In this document: in pieces, positions 15,511 through 22,669 of the stretch
Position numbering within the stretch: position 1 is the first letter of the stretch
How the letters are laid out: each line of letters starts with the position of its first letter
The notes under the pieces: generated by a model
Told to the model about the DNA's origin: nothing
Database searches by the model: none
Seen by the model: only the letters and a program-made list of their open reading frames with translations
From: Rhodospirillales bacterium
GTDB lineage: Bacteria > Pseudomonadota > Gammaproteobacteria > Steroidobacterales > Rariloculaceae
DNA length: 22,669 nt
Assembly: GCA_024640665.1 (NCBI GenBank)
Contig: JAHEEO010000017.1
Location: 1-22,669, forward strand
Direction: 5' to 3'
Made by a program: the position numbers and the translations under genes

Positions 15511-16423
15511 CCATGCTTGTATAAGAACGATTCAAAAACTGACCTGGATCGCCTTTCGCCTCGTCCCACTCCGCAGTTATCTGCGCTGCGGCCACTTGTT
15601 CAAGCGTTGCCCCGCTCGAAATGAGCGCCGACATGCGATCACGAATCTCGCTGAGCATGGCCACATAATCGACCAAACCTTGATAGTTCGACACTGGACC
15701 ATGGCCTGGCACCACGATTGCGGTTCTGGGGATCTCTTTAATGACAGCGGAGCAGAATTCAATCACTCCAGCCAATGTTCCGCCGGAATCCGCATCGATA
15801 AACGGATAGCCTGAGTTATTGAACACGTCGCCCAAATGCACGATGTTACTGCCGCGAAAAATCACGGCTGAGTCGCCCATTGTATGGGCTGGACCAAAAT
15901 GCATCAGATCGATCTGCTCACCGTTGAAATGGAAGCTCATTTCGCCGCCATAAGTAATGACCGGCCAAGCAGCTGAATCGAATCGAGGCTGCTGAACTTC
16001 CTGACTGACGAGATTAATGACATTGTCCTGCATCAACATGCGACGGGAAGCATCATGCGCGATGAGGCGCACGCCGTCCGGACCCAGCGTCTTGTTGCCG
16101 TCGGCATGGTCAAAGTGCCAATGCGTATTTACAGTGAAATCGATGTCGTCGCCACCGAGGTCGGCAATCGCGCGACGAATTTTCGGTATCAGCTCAGGCA
16201 TTTGGTCGTCGACCATAAACACGCCGTCAGCGCCGATTGATACCAAGATATTTCCAGCAATGACGCCTTCACCGAGACCAAACAGGACATGCATACCTTC
16301 GCCCAGGGGCTGCGTTTCAATTCGCGCGTTCGAAAAATCTTGCGCGCCCGCTGTGCCCGCCATGCCTAAAATTGCGCAAAAGATGCCGAGTTTTCTAAAA
16401 TCCACTAAGGCAGTCCTCATCAT
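15503..16423 (-). CDS. Periplasmic metallo-beta-lactamase-fold hydrolase, copy 2
   Basis: 306 residues from the ATG at 16423. Signal peptide about 1-27 (LGIFCAILGMAGTAGA-Q). The zinc site is complete: His101, His103, Asp105, His106, His180, Asp199 and His241, in the same numbering as its tandem paralogue. The two differ in loops and in the strand before the active site (GEGVIAGNILVS against GGNIVVS). A longer reading from 16537 would run into the Gfo/Idh/MocA gene and begin before the signal peptide, so it is rejected. The ribosome-binding site is weak. It follows the Gfo/Idh/MocA gene by 49 bases and precedes copy 1 by 60 bases. Possibly a lactone, ester or thioester hydrolase for an imported substrate (inference). 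Confidence 0.87.
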   Translation of the reverse strand: MMRTALVDFRKLGIFCAILGMAGTAGAQDFSNARIETQPLGEGMHVLFGLGEGVIAGNILVSIGADGVFMVDDQMPELIPKIRRAIADLGGDDIDFTVNTHWHFDHADGNKTLGPDGVRLIAHDASRRMLMQDNVINLVSQEVQQPRFDSAAWPVITYGGEMSFHFNGEQIDLMHFGPAHTMGDSAVIFRGSNIVHLGDVFNNSGYPFIDADSGGTLAGVIEFCSAVIKEIPRTAIVVPGHGPVSNYQGLVDYVAMLSEIRDRMSALISSGATLEQVAAAQITAEWDEAKGDPGQFLNRSYTSMVP

Positions 16424-16472
16424 GTTTGATAAATAACCCTGTGCCTGTTTCGCAACAGCACAGATACGCCAG

Positions 16473-17498
16473 CTAAGCGACCTTTTCAGGTAAGTGAGAA
16501 GTCGATGATCGAATAATGGCTTCGGTAACAGCAGCACCGTGAATCATTTCGCTGGTGGGTATCAAATACGGCTCAACGCCGCTGACCGCATCTGCAAATG
16601 CCTCCAGCGCTGCTCGAGTAACATCGAGCGGCTCAGCCTCCCAGGTCTTTGCAGGCCCTTTTATCGGCTTGAACACGCAGTTGCCGAACAGTCGCGTACG
16701 GCGCTCTTCTGAAGGCGCTCCCGCCACATGGGTCATACCTTCAAGGCGAACAAATCCTTTTGATCCGTAAACCTGGAAGCTGAACCCACCGCCAGTCGCC
16801 GTCATCGTGCCCAGATACCCGGACATCCCTTCTTTCATGCGAAACAGAATTGATGTCGTGTCATCGGCATTGATTTCGACGGCGCGCCGGAAACTCTGAC
16901 AGTAGACCTCGTCAACGGGTCCACATAGATCGATCATGCCATCTACGGCGTGCACGCCCATTGGCGTAAGCCCGCCACAAGGTGTTTCTTCTTTATTCGC
17001 CCGCCAGGCATCCGCTTTGAGCATTAGTGCATTGGGAAATGTCATTGTCGCTTCGCAATGCAAAATGATGCCGAGCTCGCCGGACTCGATCATGTTGCGC
17101 AGCTTCGTCATCTCGGGATGCCAGCGCCGGTTGTATCCGAGCCCTAACGTCACGCCAGCCGCGTCCACGGCCGCAACGGCTTCTTCAGCGTCTGCTTTAG
17201 TTAACGCAAATGGCTTTTCGCAAAATACGTGCTTGCCTTGCCCGGCAGCCGCGACGACCTGTTCGACGTGCTTTGAATGAGGCGTTGCGAGAACAACGGC
17301 ATCGACATTCGGGTCAGAAATCAGATCTTCAAACGAAGCATGCAATGTGAAGTTTTGATCGGCAGCGAACTGCTTAACCTCGTCACTGTTGGTGCGGGTC
17401 GTACCAGCAACGAATTTAATTTTCTCACTGCCGTCTGCCACGGCTTCCACGAGCGTTTTACCCCACCAACCGAGGCCGACGATTCCTGCTTTAATCAC
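16473..17498 (-). CDS. Gfo/Idh/MocA-family oxidoreductase
   Basis: 341 residues, the usual size. The N-terminal Rossmann fold has GIVGLGWWGK (5-14), then HSKH (74-77) and the family CEKPFALT with the EKP motif at 94-96. The C-terminal alpha/beta domain carries GGLTPMGVHAVD with the likely catalytic His183. Such enzymes are NAD(P)-dependent dehydrogenases for sugars, inositols and related cyclic alcohols. The EKP and GVH pattern is not that of LigC, the CHMS dehydrogenase, so I do not tie it to the ring-cleavage genes. The GTG start has GGAG eight bases upstream. It is 12 bases downstream of the beta-hydroxyacid dehydrogenase gene, in the same operon. Confidence 0.9.
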   Translation of the reverse strand: MIKAGIVGLGWWGKTLVEAVADGSEKIKFVAGTTRTNSDEVKQFAADQNFTLHASFEDLISDPNVDAVVLATPHSKHVEQVVAAAGQGKHVFCEKPFALTKADAEEAVAAVDAAGVTLGLGYNRRWHPEMTKLRNMIESGELGIILHCEATMTFPNALMLKADAWRANKEETPCGGLTPMGVHAVDGMIDLCGPVDEVYCQSFRRAVEINADDTTSILFRMKEGMSGYLGTMTATGGGFSFQVYGSKGFVRLEGMTHVAGAPSEERRTRLFGNCVFKPIKGPAKTWEAEPLDVTRAALEAFADAVSGVEPYLIPTSEMIHGAAVTEAIIRSSTSHLPEKVA

Positions 17499-17510
17499 GA
17501 CATATCTCCC

Positions 17511-18386
17511 CTATTCGAGACCGCTGGCGCGAGCCTGGTCACGAGCGATAACAGCCCAATCGAGATCCCCTTCGCCGTGCGCAATGGCGCCGAGCAAGCG
17601 ATCACGATAAACATTGCAGCTCGGCAATGGCACATTTGCCGCCTGTCCGGCCGCCAGCATCAGATTGGCATCTTTCAAGCCGAGCTTCACTGTGAAGCCA
17701 ACCTGATCGTACGCTTCTGTAGAAATGATTCCACCGTAAGCTTTATAAGACGGGGCCGAGAACAAGCCTTCAGTCAACACTTGGTTGAATACGACTGGGT
17801 CGACACCAAACTTGCGTGTCAGTGCGAAGCCCTCGCCCATGGCTTCGATGGCGCAGCCGAGCACCATGTTGTTTGCCAGTTTAACTGCGGCGGCACCGGC
17901 CGGGTTTGTGCCCGCATTAAATACGGCACGACCCACAACCTCCCATATTGGCGCTAGAGATGCGACGGCCTCCGGCGGCCCTGCCGGAACCAGCCCAAGC
18001 TGTCCTGCGGCGGCGGCATCCGGCCGGCCCAACACCGGACAGCCCACCAATACCTGGCCAGCTGCTTTGTGCATCGCCTCAATCTCGGTAATGGCGGTGA
18101 CGCTGTGGGTTCCCATCGGGACATGGATTGCACCCTTCGGCAGGTTGTCGATAAGGCCGGACTCCGCAACAAACTTAAGCGCCACATCGTCAGCCAGCAT
18201 CGTAAATACGACATCGCGACCCGCAGCGGCCGCACCGATGCTTTCAGCAACCTTAGCGCCTGCCTTCTCCAGCGCATCCGCTTTCGAACGTGTGCGGTTG
18301 TAAACGACGAGATCGTGCCCGCCGCCGAGAATGCGCGTGGCAATAGCCTCGCCCATCCGACCAAGCCCAATAAACCCAACTTTCAT
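17511..18386 (-). CDS. NAD(P)-dependent beta-hydroxyacid dehydrogenase (HIBADH family), copy 2
   Basis: 291 residues. The Rossmann motif is VGFIGLGRMGEAIA (3-16). Arg31 and Arg33 after strand 2 (VVYNRTRSK) favour NADP, unlike copy 1. The substrate loop is CPVLGRPDAAAAGQL (116-130), the VLGRP variant found in one subgroup of the family. The catalytic Lys169 and Asn173 lie in AVKLANNMV, and Lys238-Asp239 in GLKDANLM. The two copies in this window differ strongly, so they are not a recent duplication. It sits second in the leftward operon, 39 bases after the EboE-like gene and 12 bases before the Gfo/Idh/MocA gene. Substrate unknown. Confidence 0.88.
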   Translation of the reverse strand: MKVGFIGLGRMGEAIATRILGGGHDLVVYNRTRSKADALEKAGAKVAESIGAAAAGRDVVFTMLADDVALKFVAESGLIDNLPKGAIHVPMGTHSVTAITEIEAMHKAAGQVLVGCPVLGRPDAAAAGQLGLVPAGPPEAVASLAPIWEVVGRAVFNAGTNPAGAAAVKLANNMVLGCAIEAMGEGFALTRKFGVDPVVFNQVLTEGLFSAPSYKAYGGIISTEAYDQVGFTVKLGLKDANLMLAAGQAANVPLPSCNVYRDRLLGAIAHGEGDLDWAVIARDQARASGLE

Positions 18387-18425
18387 CTAATCGCTCCCAA
18401 ATTCTTGTTATTAACAATGGCTCTG

Positions 18426-19628
18426 CTAGTCGAGCAACTGGCTTTTCACCCAGTTCAATTCCATTTCCACGTAATCAACGATGTCACCGGTTTTCAAATG
18501 ATCCGGCAATACATCCCACGTGTAAGTCTCAATTTCCAAATGCGGCGAAAGTTTGTTTGCTCTGTGAAAGCGCAATGCGTCTTCAATGGCGAAACGAGTA
18601 GTTTTGAACTCGCCCAAGTCTTCCAGGAACACCGGCACATGGAAATGGATTCTCCATTCGCGTGGACCTTTTGGATCCTTCGCAAAGGCGGCGAATGCAT
18701 CTTCGAGATTCAGGAAACGCGAAATCCGGCCGTCTTTCTGCTCGACCGTTTGCGTCAAATAGACGGTATCGGCGAAGCGCTGCAAAGCATCAACTTCTTT
18801 TTGGGTGACATTCGGCACCCGTACCGCAGCCGCTTCTTGAAGCTTGAACACTGGCACGCCTGCGTCAGCCAGAGCATGCAGCGAGGCGCTGATATCCTCA
18901 AACTCGACCGCCTGATGGCAAATGTCATAGACCATACCGAGATGATCGCGCAATGCATCCTGGGCGTCGCCTGTAGATAAGCCGGTTGCCTGCGACAAAG
19001 CCAGTACCGACTTATCGGCATACAAGTGCTCGTCGAAATAGCGCAGCGCTTCTTCAGTGGTTTCCAAGAAGCAATAGGGTTCCGGCTCTAAGGCTAAACG
19101 CACCTTGTTGCCAGTCTTGTCTTTGAGTTTGACCAGATGGGCCACCACCCGAATGACCTGTCTTGTGAAAGCATCAACGACATCCGGCCCGGTGACATTG
19201 GGCTTGAAACCGAGCGGTGGGCTTTGAATAGTGGGATCGATACCCGGCGCGGCAACTTCCGCAAGGATATCAGCAACCTGCATCGTATATACAGCGCGTT
19301 CATCGGTGCGCCAATCAGGCTCATACACCCGCTCTTTGACCAGAGTATTCTTGAATGCACCGTACGGAAACGCATTGACCGTATAGAGGTACATGTCGTT
19401 TTCGACCAAAAATTGTTTGAGCTTCTCTCGCTCCGATGGGTCGCCGGTCAGCGTTTGAGCAGAAGAAGCCGCAATGCGCAAAGATACGCCGAAAGCATTG
19501 TCGGGCGAGACCCGCTGCTTCACTTGTGGCACATAAGTCGTCAGGCTGTTCCACATCTCGGGCCAGGTGTCCCCAGGATGAACAAGCGTCGAATAACTCA
19601 AGTGACCTAGGCCGTTGCCTAAATCCAT
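18426..19628 (-). CDS. EboE-like xylose-isomerase-type TIM-barrel protein
   Basis: 400 residues. The start LGHLSYSTLVHPGDTWPEMW, then LYTVNAFPYGAFKN and VKERVYEPDW, match what I recall of the 'metabolite traffic protein EboE' family. That family has a xylose-isomerase-like TIM barrel. Possible metal or acid-base residues are Glu181 (LALEPEPYC), Asp235 and His238 (VYDICHQAVEF), Gln264 (FKLQEA), His328 and His330 (IHFHVPVF) and Glu367 (EIETYTWDVL). AGGAGG five bases before the ATG is the strongest ribosome-binding site seen in the window, and this is the first gene of the leftward five-gene run. No eboA, B, C, D or F genes are here. An enzyme acting on a sugar-like or inositol-like substrate is a fair alternative reading. 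Confidence 0.75.
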   Translation of the reverse strand: MDLGNGLGHLSYSTLVHPGDTWPEMWNSLTTYVPQVKQRVSPDNAFGVSLRIAASSAQTLTGDPSEREKLKQFLVENDMYLYTVNAFPYGAFKNTLVKERVYEPDWRTDERAVYTMQVADILAEVAAPGIDPTIQSPPLGFKPNVTGPDVVDAFTRQVIRVVAHLVKLKDKTGNKVRLALEPEPYCFLETTEEALRYFDEHLYADKSVLALSQATGLSTGDAQDALRDHLGMVYDICHQAVEFEDISASLHALADAGVPVFKLQEAAAVRVPNVTQKEVDALQRFADTVYLTQTVEQKDGRISRFLNLEDAFAAFAKDPKGPREWRIHFHVPVFLEDLGEFKTTRFAIEDALRFHRANKLSPHLEIETYTWDVLPDHLKTGDIVDYVEMELNWVKSQLLD

Positions 19629-19669
19629 ATATGCCTCCTAAAGGGTTGTAGGTCAATGGGATGTGCAAT

Positions 19670-19675
19670 ATTGTA
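19670..19675 (-). promoter_or_regulatory. Candidate -10 element for the EboE-like operon
   Basis: TACAAT on the minus strand in the 85-base divergent gap, about 41 bases before the EboE-like start. It adjoins the 8-base palindrome CAATATTG (19666-19673). No clear -35 box. Seen by eye only. Confidence 0.25.
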
Positions 19676-19713
19676 TCCGGCTTCCGACCACTTTTCCGGG
19701 GAAATATAAAAAA

Positions 19714-20886
19714 ATGCTAGGGGCAACAGCGAATACCATCTTACCGACTACCATCACAGGGTCGCTGCCGCGACCGAGCTGGTACACCGAAAACCTTGGA
19801 CAACGCAGCTTTTTGGCCGCGATGGTCGAAACCCGCTTTCGCGAGCAGTATGAAGATGCTCTGGCGGTATATCTGACACAGCAGGACGTGGCGGGTCTGG
19901 ACATTTTCAGCGATGGCGATGTGCGATTTACCCAGGATATTGGCGGGCAAAGCTGGACGAGCTATCCGCCGTTTCATATGGAAGGCTTCGACGGAACTCC
20001 AAGACGCGCGCCGGCCGGCGGCGGCGGTATCGCCTTTCCGCGTGGCCACATTCTCCATGACTACATCGAAGCGCGGATGATGCCCACCATTGTCGGGCCA
20101 ATCGGCCGAGGCAACCTGCAATATGCCGAGATGTGGAAGGCGGCCCAGCGTATGACGCACAAGCCAGTCAAATTCGGCACGGTAACGCCTGAGCTGGTGG
20201 CCTTCGCAGTTCAAGACAACTACTACAAAGACATTCGCGAGCGCATTTGGGCTATCAGCGATGCGTTCAATGAAGAACTGCACGCGCTGGCCGATGCCGG
20301 CTGCCCGGTCATCCAAATGGAAGAACCACAAGTGCATCTTCTGGCTGCGCGCGGCGTGGTCGACGATGTCATCAACCCGGAATATATGCTCAAAGTGTTC
20401 AACAACACAGTACGTGGGCTCCGGGATAAGACTGAAGTCTGGTGCCACACCTGTTGGGGTAATCCATCGCAGCAACGCATGTTTGCCGAGATACAGACCT
20501 ACAAACCTGCTTTAGAAATTCTCAACAGAGTCGATGCCGACGTCATCACGTTCGAATCCGTAAGCTCCGGCGGTATGGATCTTGCCGCCATCGGAGAACA
20601 CATCACGGACATGAAGATTACGATCGGTGTCATCGACCATCACTCGTTGCAGGTAGAGCGCGCTGATGCCGTAGCCGATCATATCCGCACGGCATTGAAG
20701 CACATCCCGGCCGAACGCCTCGCCATCTCATCGGACTGCGGCATGGGCCGGGAGGGTATGAGCCGGAGGCATGCGTTCTACAAGATTGGCGCACTGGTTC
20801 AGGGCACTAACATTGTCCGCAAGGAGCTAGGCGCGCCTGAAGCGGTGTGCTTATTGGCCGATCCTCGCTATACGTTGACCATGTAA
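19714..20886 (+). CDS. MetE-C-like (cobalamin-independent methionine synthase II family) zinc protein
   Basis: 390 residues, about half of full MetE: only the catalytic C-terminal-type barrel is present. The four zinc ligands of MetE can be mapped: His245 and Cys247 (WCHTCWGN), Glu281 (ITFESV) and Cys342 (SSDCGMG). It begins with TGSLPRP, as in this family. The site usually written DGE is FSDGDVRF (65-72). Members transfer methyl to homocysteine, and relatives include epoxyalkane:CoM transferase and other thiol alkylation enzymes. The true acceptor and donor are therefore open. The ATG at 19714 is chosen because conserved sequence follows it directly. GGGGA lies 12 bases upstream. Divergent from the EboE-like operon across 85 bases, which suggests co-regulation. 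Confidence 0.85.
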   Translation: MLGATANTILPTTITGSLPRPSWYTENLGQRSFLAAMVETRFREQYEDALAVYLTQQDVAGLDIFSDGDVRFTQDIGGQSWTSYPPFHMEGFDGTPRRAPAGGGGIAFPRGHILHDYIEARMMPTIVGPIGRGNLQYAEMWKAAQRMTHKPVKFGTVTPELVAFAVQDNYYKDIRERIWAISDAFNEELHALADAGCPVIQMEEPQVHLLAARGVVDDVINPEYMLKVFNNTVRGLRDKTEVWCHTCWGNPSQQRMFAEIQTYKPALEILNRVDADVITFESVSSGGMDLAAIGEHITDMKITIGVIDHHSLQVERADAVADHIRTALKHIPAERLAISSDCGMGREGMSRRHAFYKIGALVQGTNIVRKELGAPEAVCLLADPRYTLTM

Positions 20887-20924
20887 GTGTTCTGCGCTTC
20901 GACGTGGTGGCCGTGAGTTTATGC

Positions 20925-21452
20925 ATGAGGCGTGCTGCCCAATTAGGCAGCACGCCTTTCAGGCATCGCGGTTCCGCCGCCAGAGCCCTCCGCCTCTTCA
21001 GCGCTCTGGCGGTACTGCTGACGACGACAACGCAGGCGCTTACAGGGGTTGCTCACGCCCAGACTACACTGGGATATGACCCCGCAGCGGACCCTTTCAC
21101 GCTCATTCAGGAAGCGCGCACTGCGGCCAATTTAAGTGGCAAGCACATTTTGGTGATAGCAGGCGGAGAGTGGTGCATCTGGTGCCACTATTTGAATGCG
21201 TTTCTGGAAGATCACTCCGATCTAAATGCGGCTTTCAAAAACACTTTCGTTGTTGTTAAAGCCTACATTGGCGACGCAACAGACAATGATGCGTTCTTTG
21301 CAACTTTGCCAGAAGCTGCTGGCTATCCGCATTTCTGGGTTTTGAATGCTGCTGGCGAAGTGCTGAGATCGCAGAACACTTTGCCTTTGGAAGATGGTGA
21401 TAAGAGCTACAGTTCCGCTGCATTCGCGACATTTATCGATGAGTGGAACTAA
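20925..21452 (+). CDS. Periplasmic thioredoxin-like protein (CIWC)
   Basis: 175 residues from the ATG at 20925. An Arg-rich n-region and hydrophobic LFSALAVLLTTTTQALTG end in AHA-Q near residue 46, a long but plausible signal peptide. The mature part is a thioredoxin fold with the redox motif WCIWCHYL (Cys84, Cys87) and the cis-Pro in GYPHFWVL (Pro135). It resembles the Thioredoxin_7/DsbD-C type. The first codons lie in a perfect hairpin, and no ATG, GTG or TTG lies in frame between that hairpin and the signal peptide. The alternative is an upstream in-frame start (ATG at 20847, inside the MetE-like gene, or GTG at 20905-20914). No good ribosome-binding site is seen. Confidence 0.75.
   Translation: MRRAAQLGSTPFRHRGSAARALRLFSALAVLLTTTTQALTGVAHAQTTLGYDPAADPFTLIQEARTAANLSGKHILVIAGGEWCIWCHYLNAFLEDHSDLNAAFKNTFVVVKAYIGDATDNDAFFATLPEAAGYPHFWVLNAAGEVLRSQNTLPLEDGDKSYSSAAFATFIDEWN
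20928..20959 (+). terminator. Perfect 11-bp hairpin with short T tail after the MetE-like gene
   Basis: GGCGTGCTGCC-CAATTA-GGCAGCACGCC (20929-20956), followed by TTT. The stem is 11 bp without mismatch and extends by one A-T pair. It lies 42 bases after the MetE-like stop and reads as an intrinsic terminator with a short U tract. It overlaps the likely start of the thioredoxin-like gene. Confidence 0.65.
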
Positions 21453-21492
21453 ACACCCGAGCCAGCACTAGAGCAACTGGACTAAACAGTAC

Positions 21493-22068
21493 TTACGGCG
21501 TCGGAACCCGGCCGGTTGCTCGCATCCATTGCCACCGAAACTCCGCCGCATCGTGTTCGACGGCCGCGTAGTCAGCCAGATAGCGCGCCGCAAAACCATC
21601 AACGCCCCAGTCTCGATACTGCATCACGTGAAAGATCTCATGTGCCCAAAGCGTGACATTGGCCGCGTCTTCAGCGCTCGCAAAAACAATAACCGAGTCC
21701 AGCGTAACCGCTGGTGAGTGGCCGATCTGAAACAGCAACTGCTGCATGGATACGACGCTATCGTCAATGTTCCAGCGAACCCGATCAAGCGTTTCGCCAG
21801 GCACATGGTCGGTCAATGCTTCGCGGATCGACCGGGGAATCTCGTGCACACCGTATCCAATTGCGGCTTTATGTGCGCTCTCGATCCAGGCAGTCAGAAT
21901 GGGCGCCAACGCACTGCGTGCAGCGACATTGACCGCATCAAGGCTTGGGCTCGGAGTCAGCACTTCTTTGCTTTGAACAATCGACTCCACGCCCGACTGA
22001 GCACTCGTGCACTCGGCAAAAACCAAGCTAAAGAAAAGCGTTAGATTGAGAACGAGGCGATAGAACAT
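21493..22068 (-). CDS. Small exported HExxH protein (DUF4157-like putative metallopeptidase)
   Basis: 191 residues from the ATG at 22068, chosen because a signal peptide follows directly (LVLNLTLFFSLVFAECTSAQ). ATGs at 22113 and 22263 would put about 15 or 65 extra residues before it. The C-terminal part has WAHEIFHVMQYRDWGVDGFA, with zinc motif HEIFH at 143-147 and a possible third ligand Glu171 in VEHDAAEF. This order resembles the DUF4157 domain found in larger toxin-like and contractile-injection-associated proteins, but here it stands alone. The middle (80-130) has ALTDHVPGETLDRVRW, also as in that domain. Cys20 is not in a good lipobox. Convergent with the thioredoxin-like gene, 40 bases apart. 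Confidence 0.7.
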   Translation of the reverse strand: MFYRLVLNLTLFFSLVFAECTSAQSGVESIVQSKEVLTPSPSLDAVNVAARSALAPILTAWIESAHKAAIGYGVHEIPRSIREALTDHVPGETLDRVRWNIDDSVVSMQQLLFQIGHSPAVTLDSVIVFASAEDAANVTLWAHEIFHVMQYRDWGVDGFAARYLADYAAVEHDAAEFRWQWMRATGRVPTP

Positions 22069-22144
22069 CGAAGAGCCCAGCCATGCTGAGCACCGCACAG
22101 CTTCAAATCGCATTCTGAACACAGCCGCGCTGCTGAACCGCTCA

Positions 22145-22669
22145 CTAAATGGCGATGACAATCTTGCCGAAATGCCGTGCCCCGGCCATGTACTGATAGG
22201 CTTCAGGCGCAGCGTCGAATTCGAACACTTTATCGACGACAGGATGAATATCGTTGACGGCAATGGCCTTATTCAGCGATTCAAAGGCAGTGCGGTCTCC
22301 GACAAAAATTCCGCGCAGTGTCGCATTCTTTGTCATTAATCCGTGCGGCCCGAGATCGCCGCTCGGCGCGCTCAAGACACCAATCAACGCAATCTCTCCA
22401 CGTTGGCCAATTGCACGATAACTGAGCGGCAACGTACCGGCACCGCCCAGCTCGACGATGTGATCGACGCCCTGTCCACCCGTCAAATCCAATACCGCCT
22501 GGGCCCAATCCGGCGTACTGCGGTAATTGATGCCAGCGTCTGCGCCAAGCTCCTTTGCGCGAGCGAGTTTCTCGTCGCTCGAGGAAGTCACGATTACTCG
22601 CGCGCCGGCCGCCTTTGCAATTTGCAGAGCAAATATAGACACGCCGCCGGTGCCTAAAGTCAAAACGGT
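22145..22669 (-). CDS. MDR-family NAD(P)-dependent alcohol/quinone dehydrogenase, 5' part outside window
   Basis: The last 174 residues are visible; the gene starts beyond the right edge. The NAD(P)-binding half has TLGTGGVSIFALQIAKAAGA (nucleotide-binding Gly-rich loop), then VIVTSSSDEKLARAKELGAD, DHIVELGGAGTL and a C-terminal FEFDAAPEAYQYM-ARHFGKIVI, which is the usual end of this family. The zinc-binding and catalytic N-terminal domain is not in the window. Zinc-free quinone reductases and zinc alcohol dehydrogenases therefore cannot be told apart. The gene is followed, 76 bases on, by the HExxH protein gene on the same strand. Confidence 0.88.
   Translation of the reverse strand, partial: TVLTLGTGGVSIFALQIAKAAGARVIVTSSSDEKLARAKELGADAGINYRSTPDWAQAVLDLTGGQGVDHIVELGGAGTLPLSYRAIGQRGEIALIGVLSAPSGDLGPHGLMTKNATLRGIFVGDRTAFESLNKAIAVNDIHPVVDKVFEFDAAPEAYQYMAGARHFGKIVIAI

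Noticed and set aside
16424..16537. Longer N-terminus for the second metallo-hydrolase
   Set aside because: It would overlap the upstream gene and place 38 residues before an obvious signal peptide.
16473..17498. LigC (CHMS dehydrogenase) as identity of the Gfo/Idh/MocA protein
   Set aside because: It has the EKP and GVH motifs of the sugar/inositol group, and LigC as I recall it reads differently at both places.
17277..18303. Long plus-strand open frames opposite the dehydrogenase genes
   Set aside because: Composition and lack of motifs show they mirror the real minus-strand genes.
20223..20515. Short frames within the MetE-like gene on both strands
   Set aside because: They are fully inside a gene with an intact zinc site and have no start signals.

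Overview
The window looks like the chromosome of a Gram-negative, gammaproteobacterium-like organism. The evidence is a TonB-dependent outer-membrane receptor, a TolC-type outer-membrane channel with a periplasmic adaptor, many Sec-type signal peptides and a YbiT-type ABC-F protein. Base composition looks moderately GC-rich throughout. I see no rRNA, tRNA, CRISPR array, insertion sequence or phage gene. No stretch longer than about 210 bases lacks a gene. Many genes have relatives only in broad enzyme families, so an uncultured environmental lineage is likely (inference).

Region 1 (1-4511) concerns the envelope. An efflux operon (TolC-family protein, then a periplasmic adaptor cut by the window edge) runs leftward. 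Divergent from it is a small membrane-anchored LuxR-type HTH protein, and convergent with that is a TonB-dependent receptor carrying a nine-base G tract. Region 2 (4702-6953) holds housekeeping-like genes: a NYN/LabA-type protein and the translation factor YbiT. Region 3 (6987-11088) has a tandem pair of small four-helix membrane proteins, divergent from a two-subunit extradiol dioxygenase (LigA/LigB type, complete metal site). These are followed by a glutathione S-transferase-like protein and an exported two-repeat VOC protein. The rest of the protocatechuate 4,5-cleavage pathway (ligC, I, U, J, K) is not in the window.

Region 4 (11106-14487) has two exported or membrane-anchored proteins of unknown function and a beta-hydroxyacid dehydrogenase. 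Region 5 (14507-20886) is the most unusual part. A leftward five-gene run encodes an EboE-like TIM-barrel protein, a second beta-hydroxyacid dehydrogenase, a Gfo/Idh/MocA oxidoreductase and two tandem periplasmic metallo-beta-lactamase-fold hydrolases. Its promoter region is shared with a divergent MetE-C-like zinc methyltransferase homologue. This set is a reasonable candidate for an undescribed catabolic or C1/alkyl-transfer pathway, although every substrate assignment is open.

Region 6 (20925-22669) has a periplasmic thioredoxin-like protein whose first codons lie inside a terminator-like hairpin, a small exported HExxH protein, and an MDR-family alcohol/quinone dehydrogenase that is cut by the right edge.
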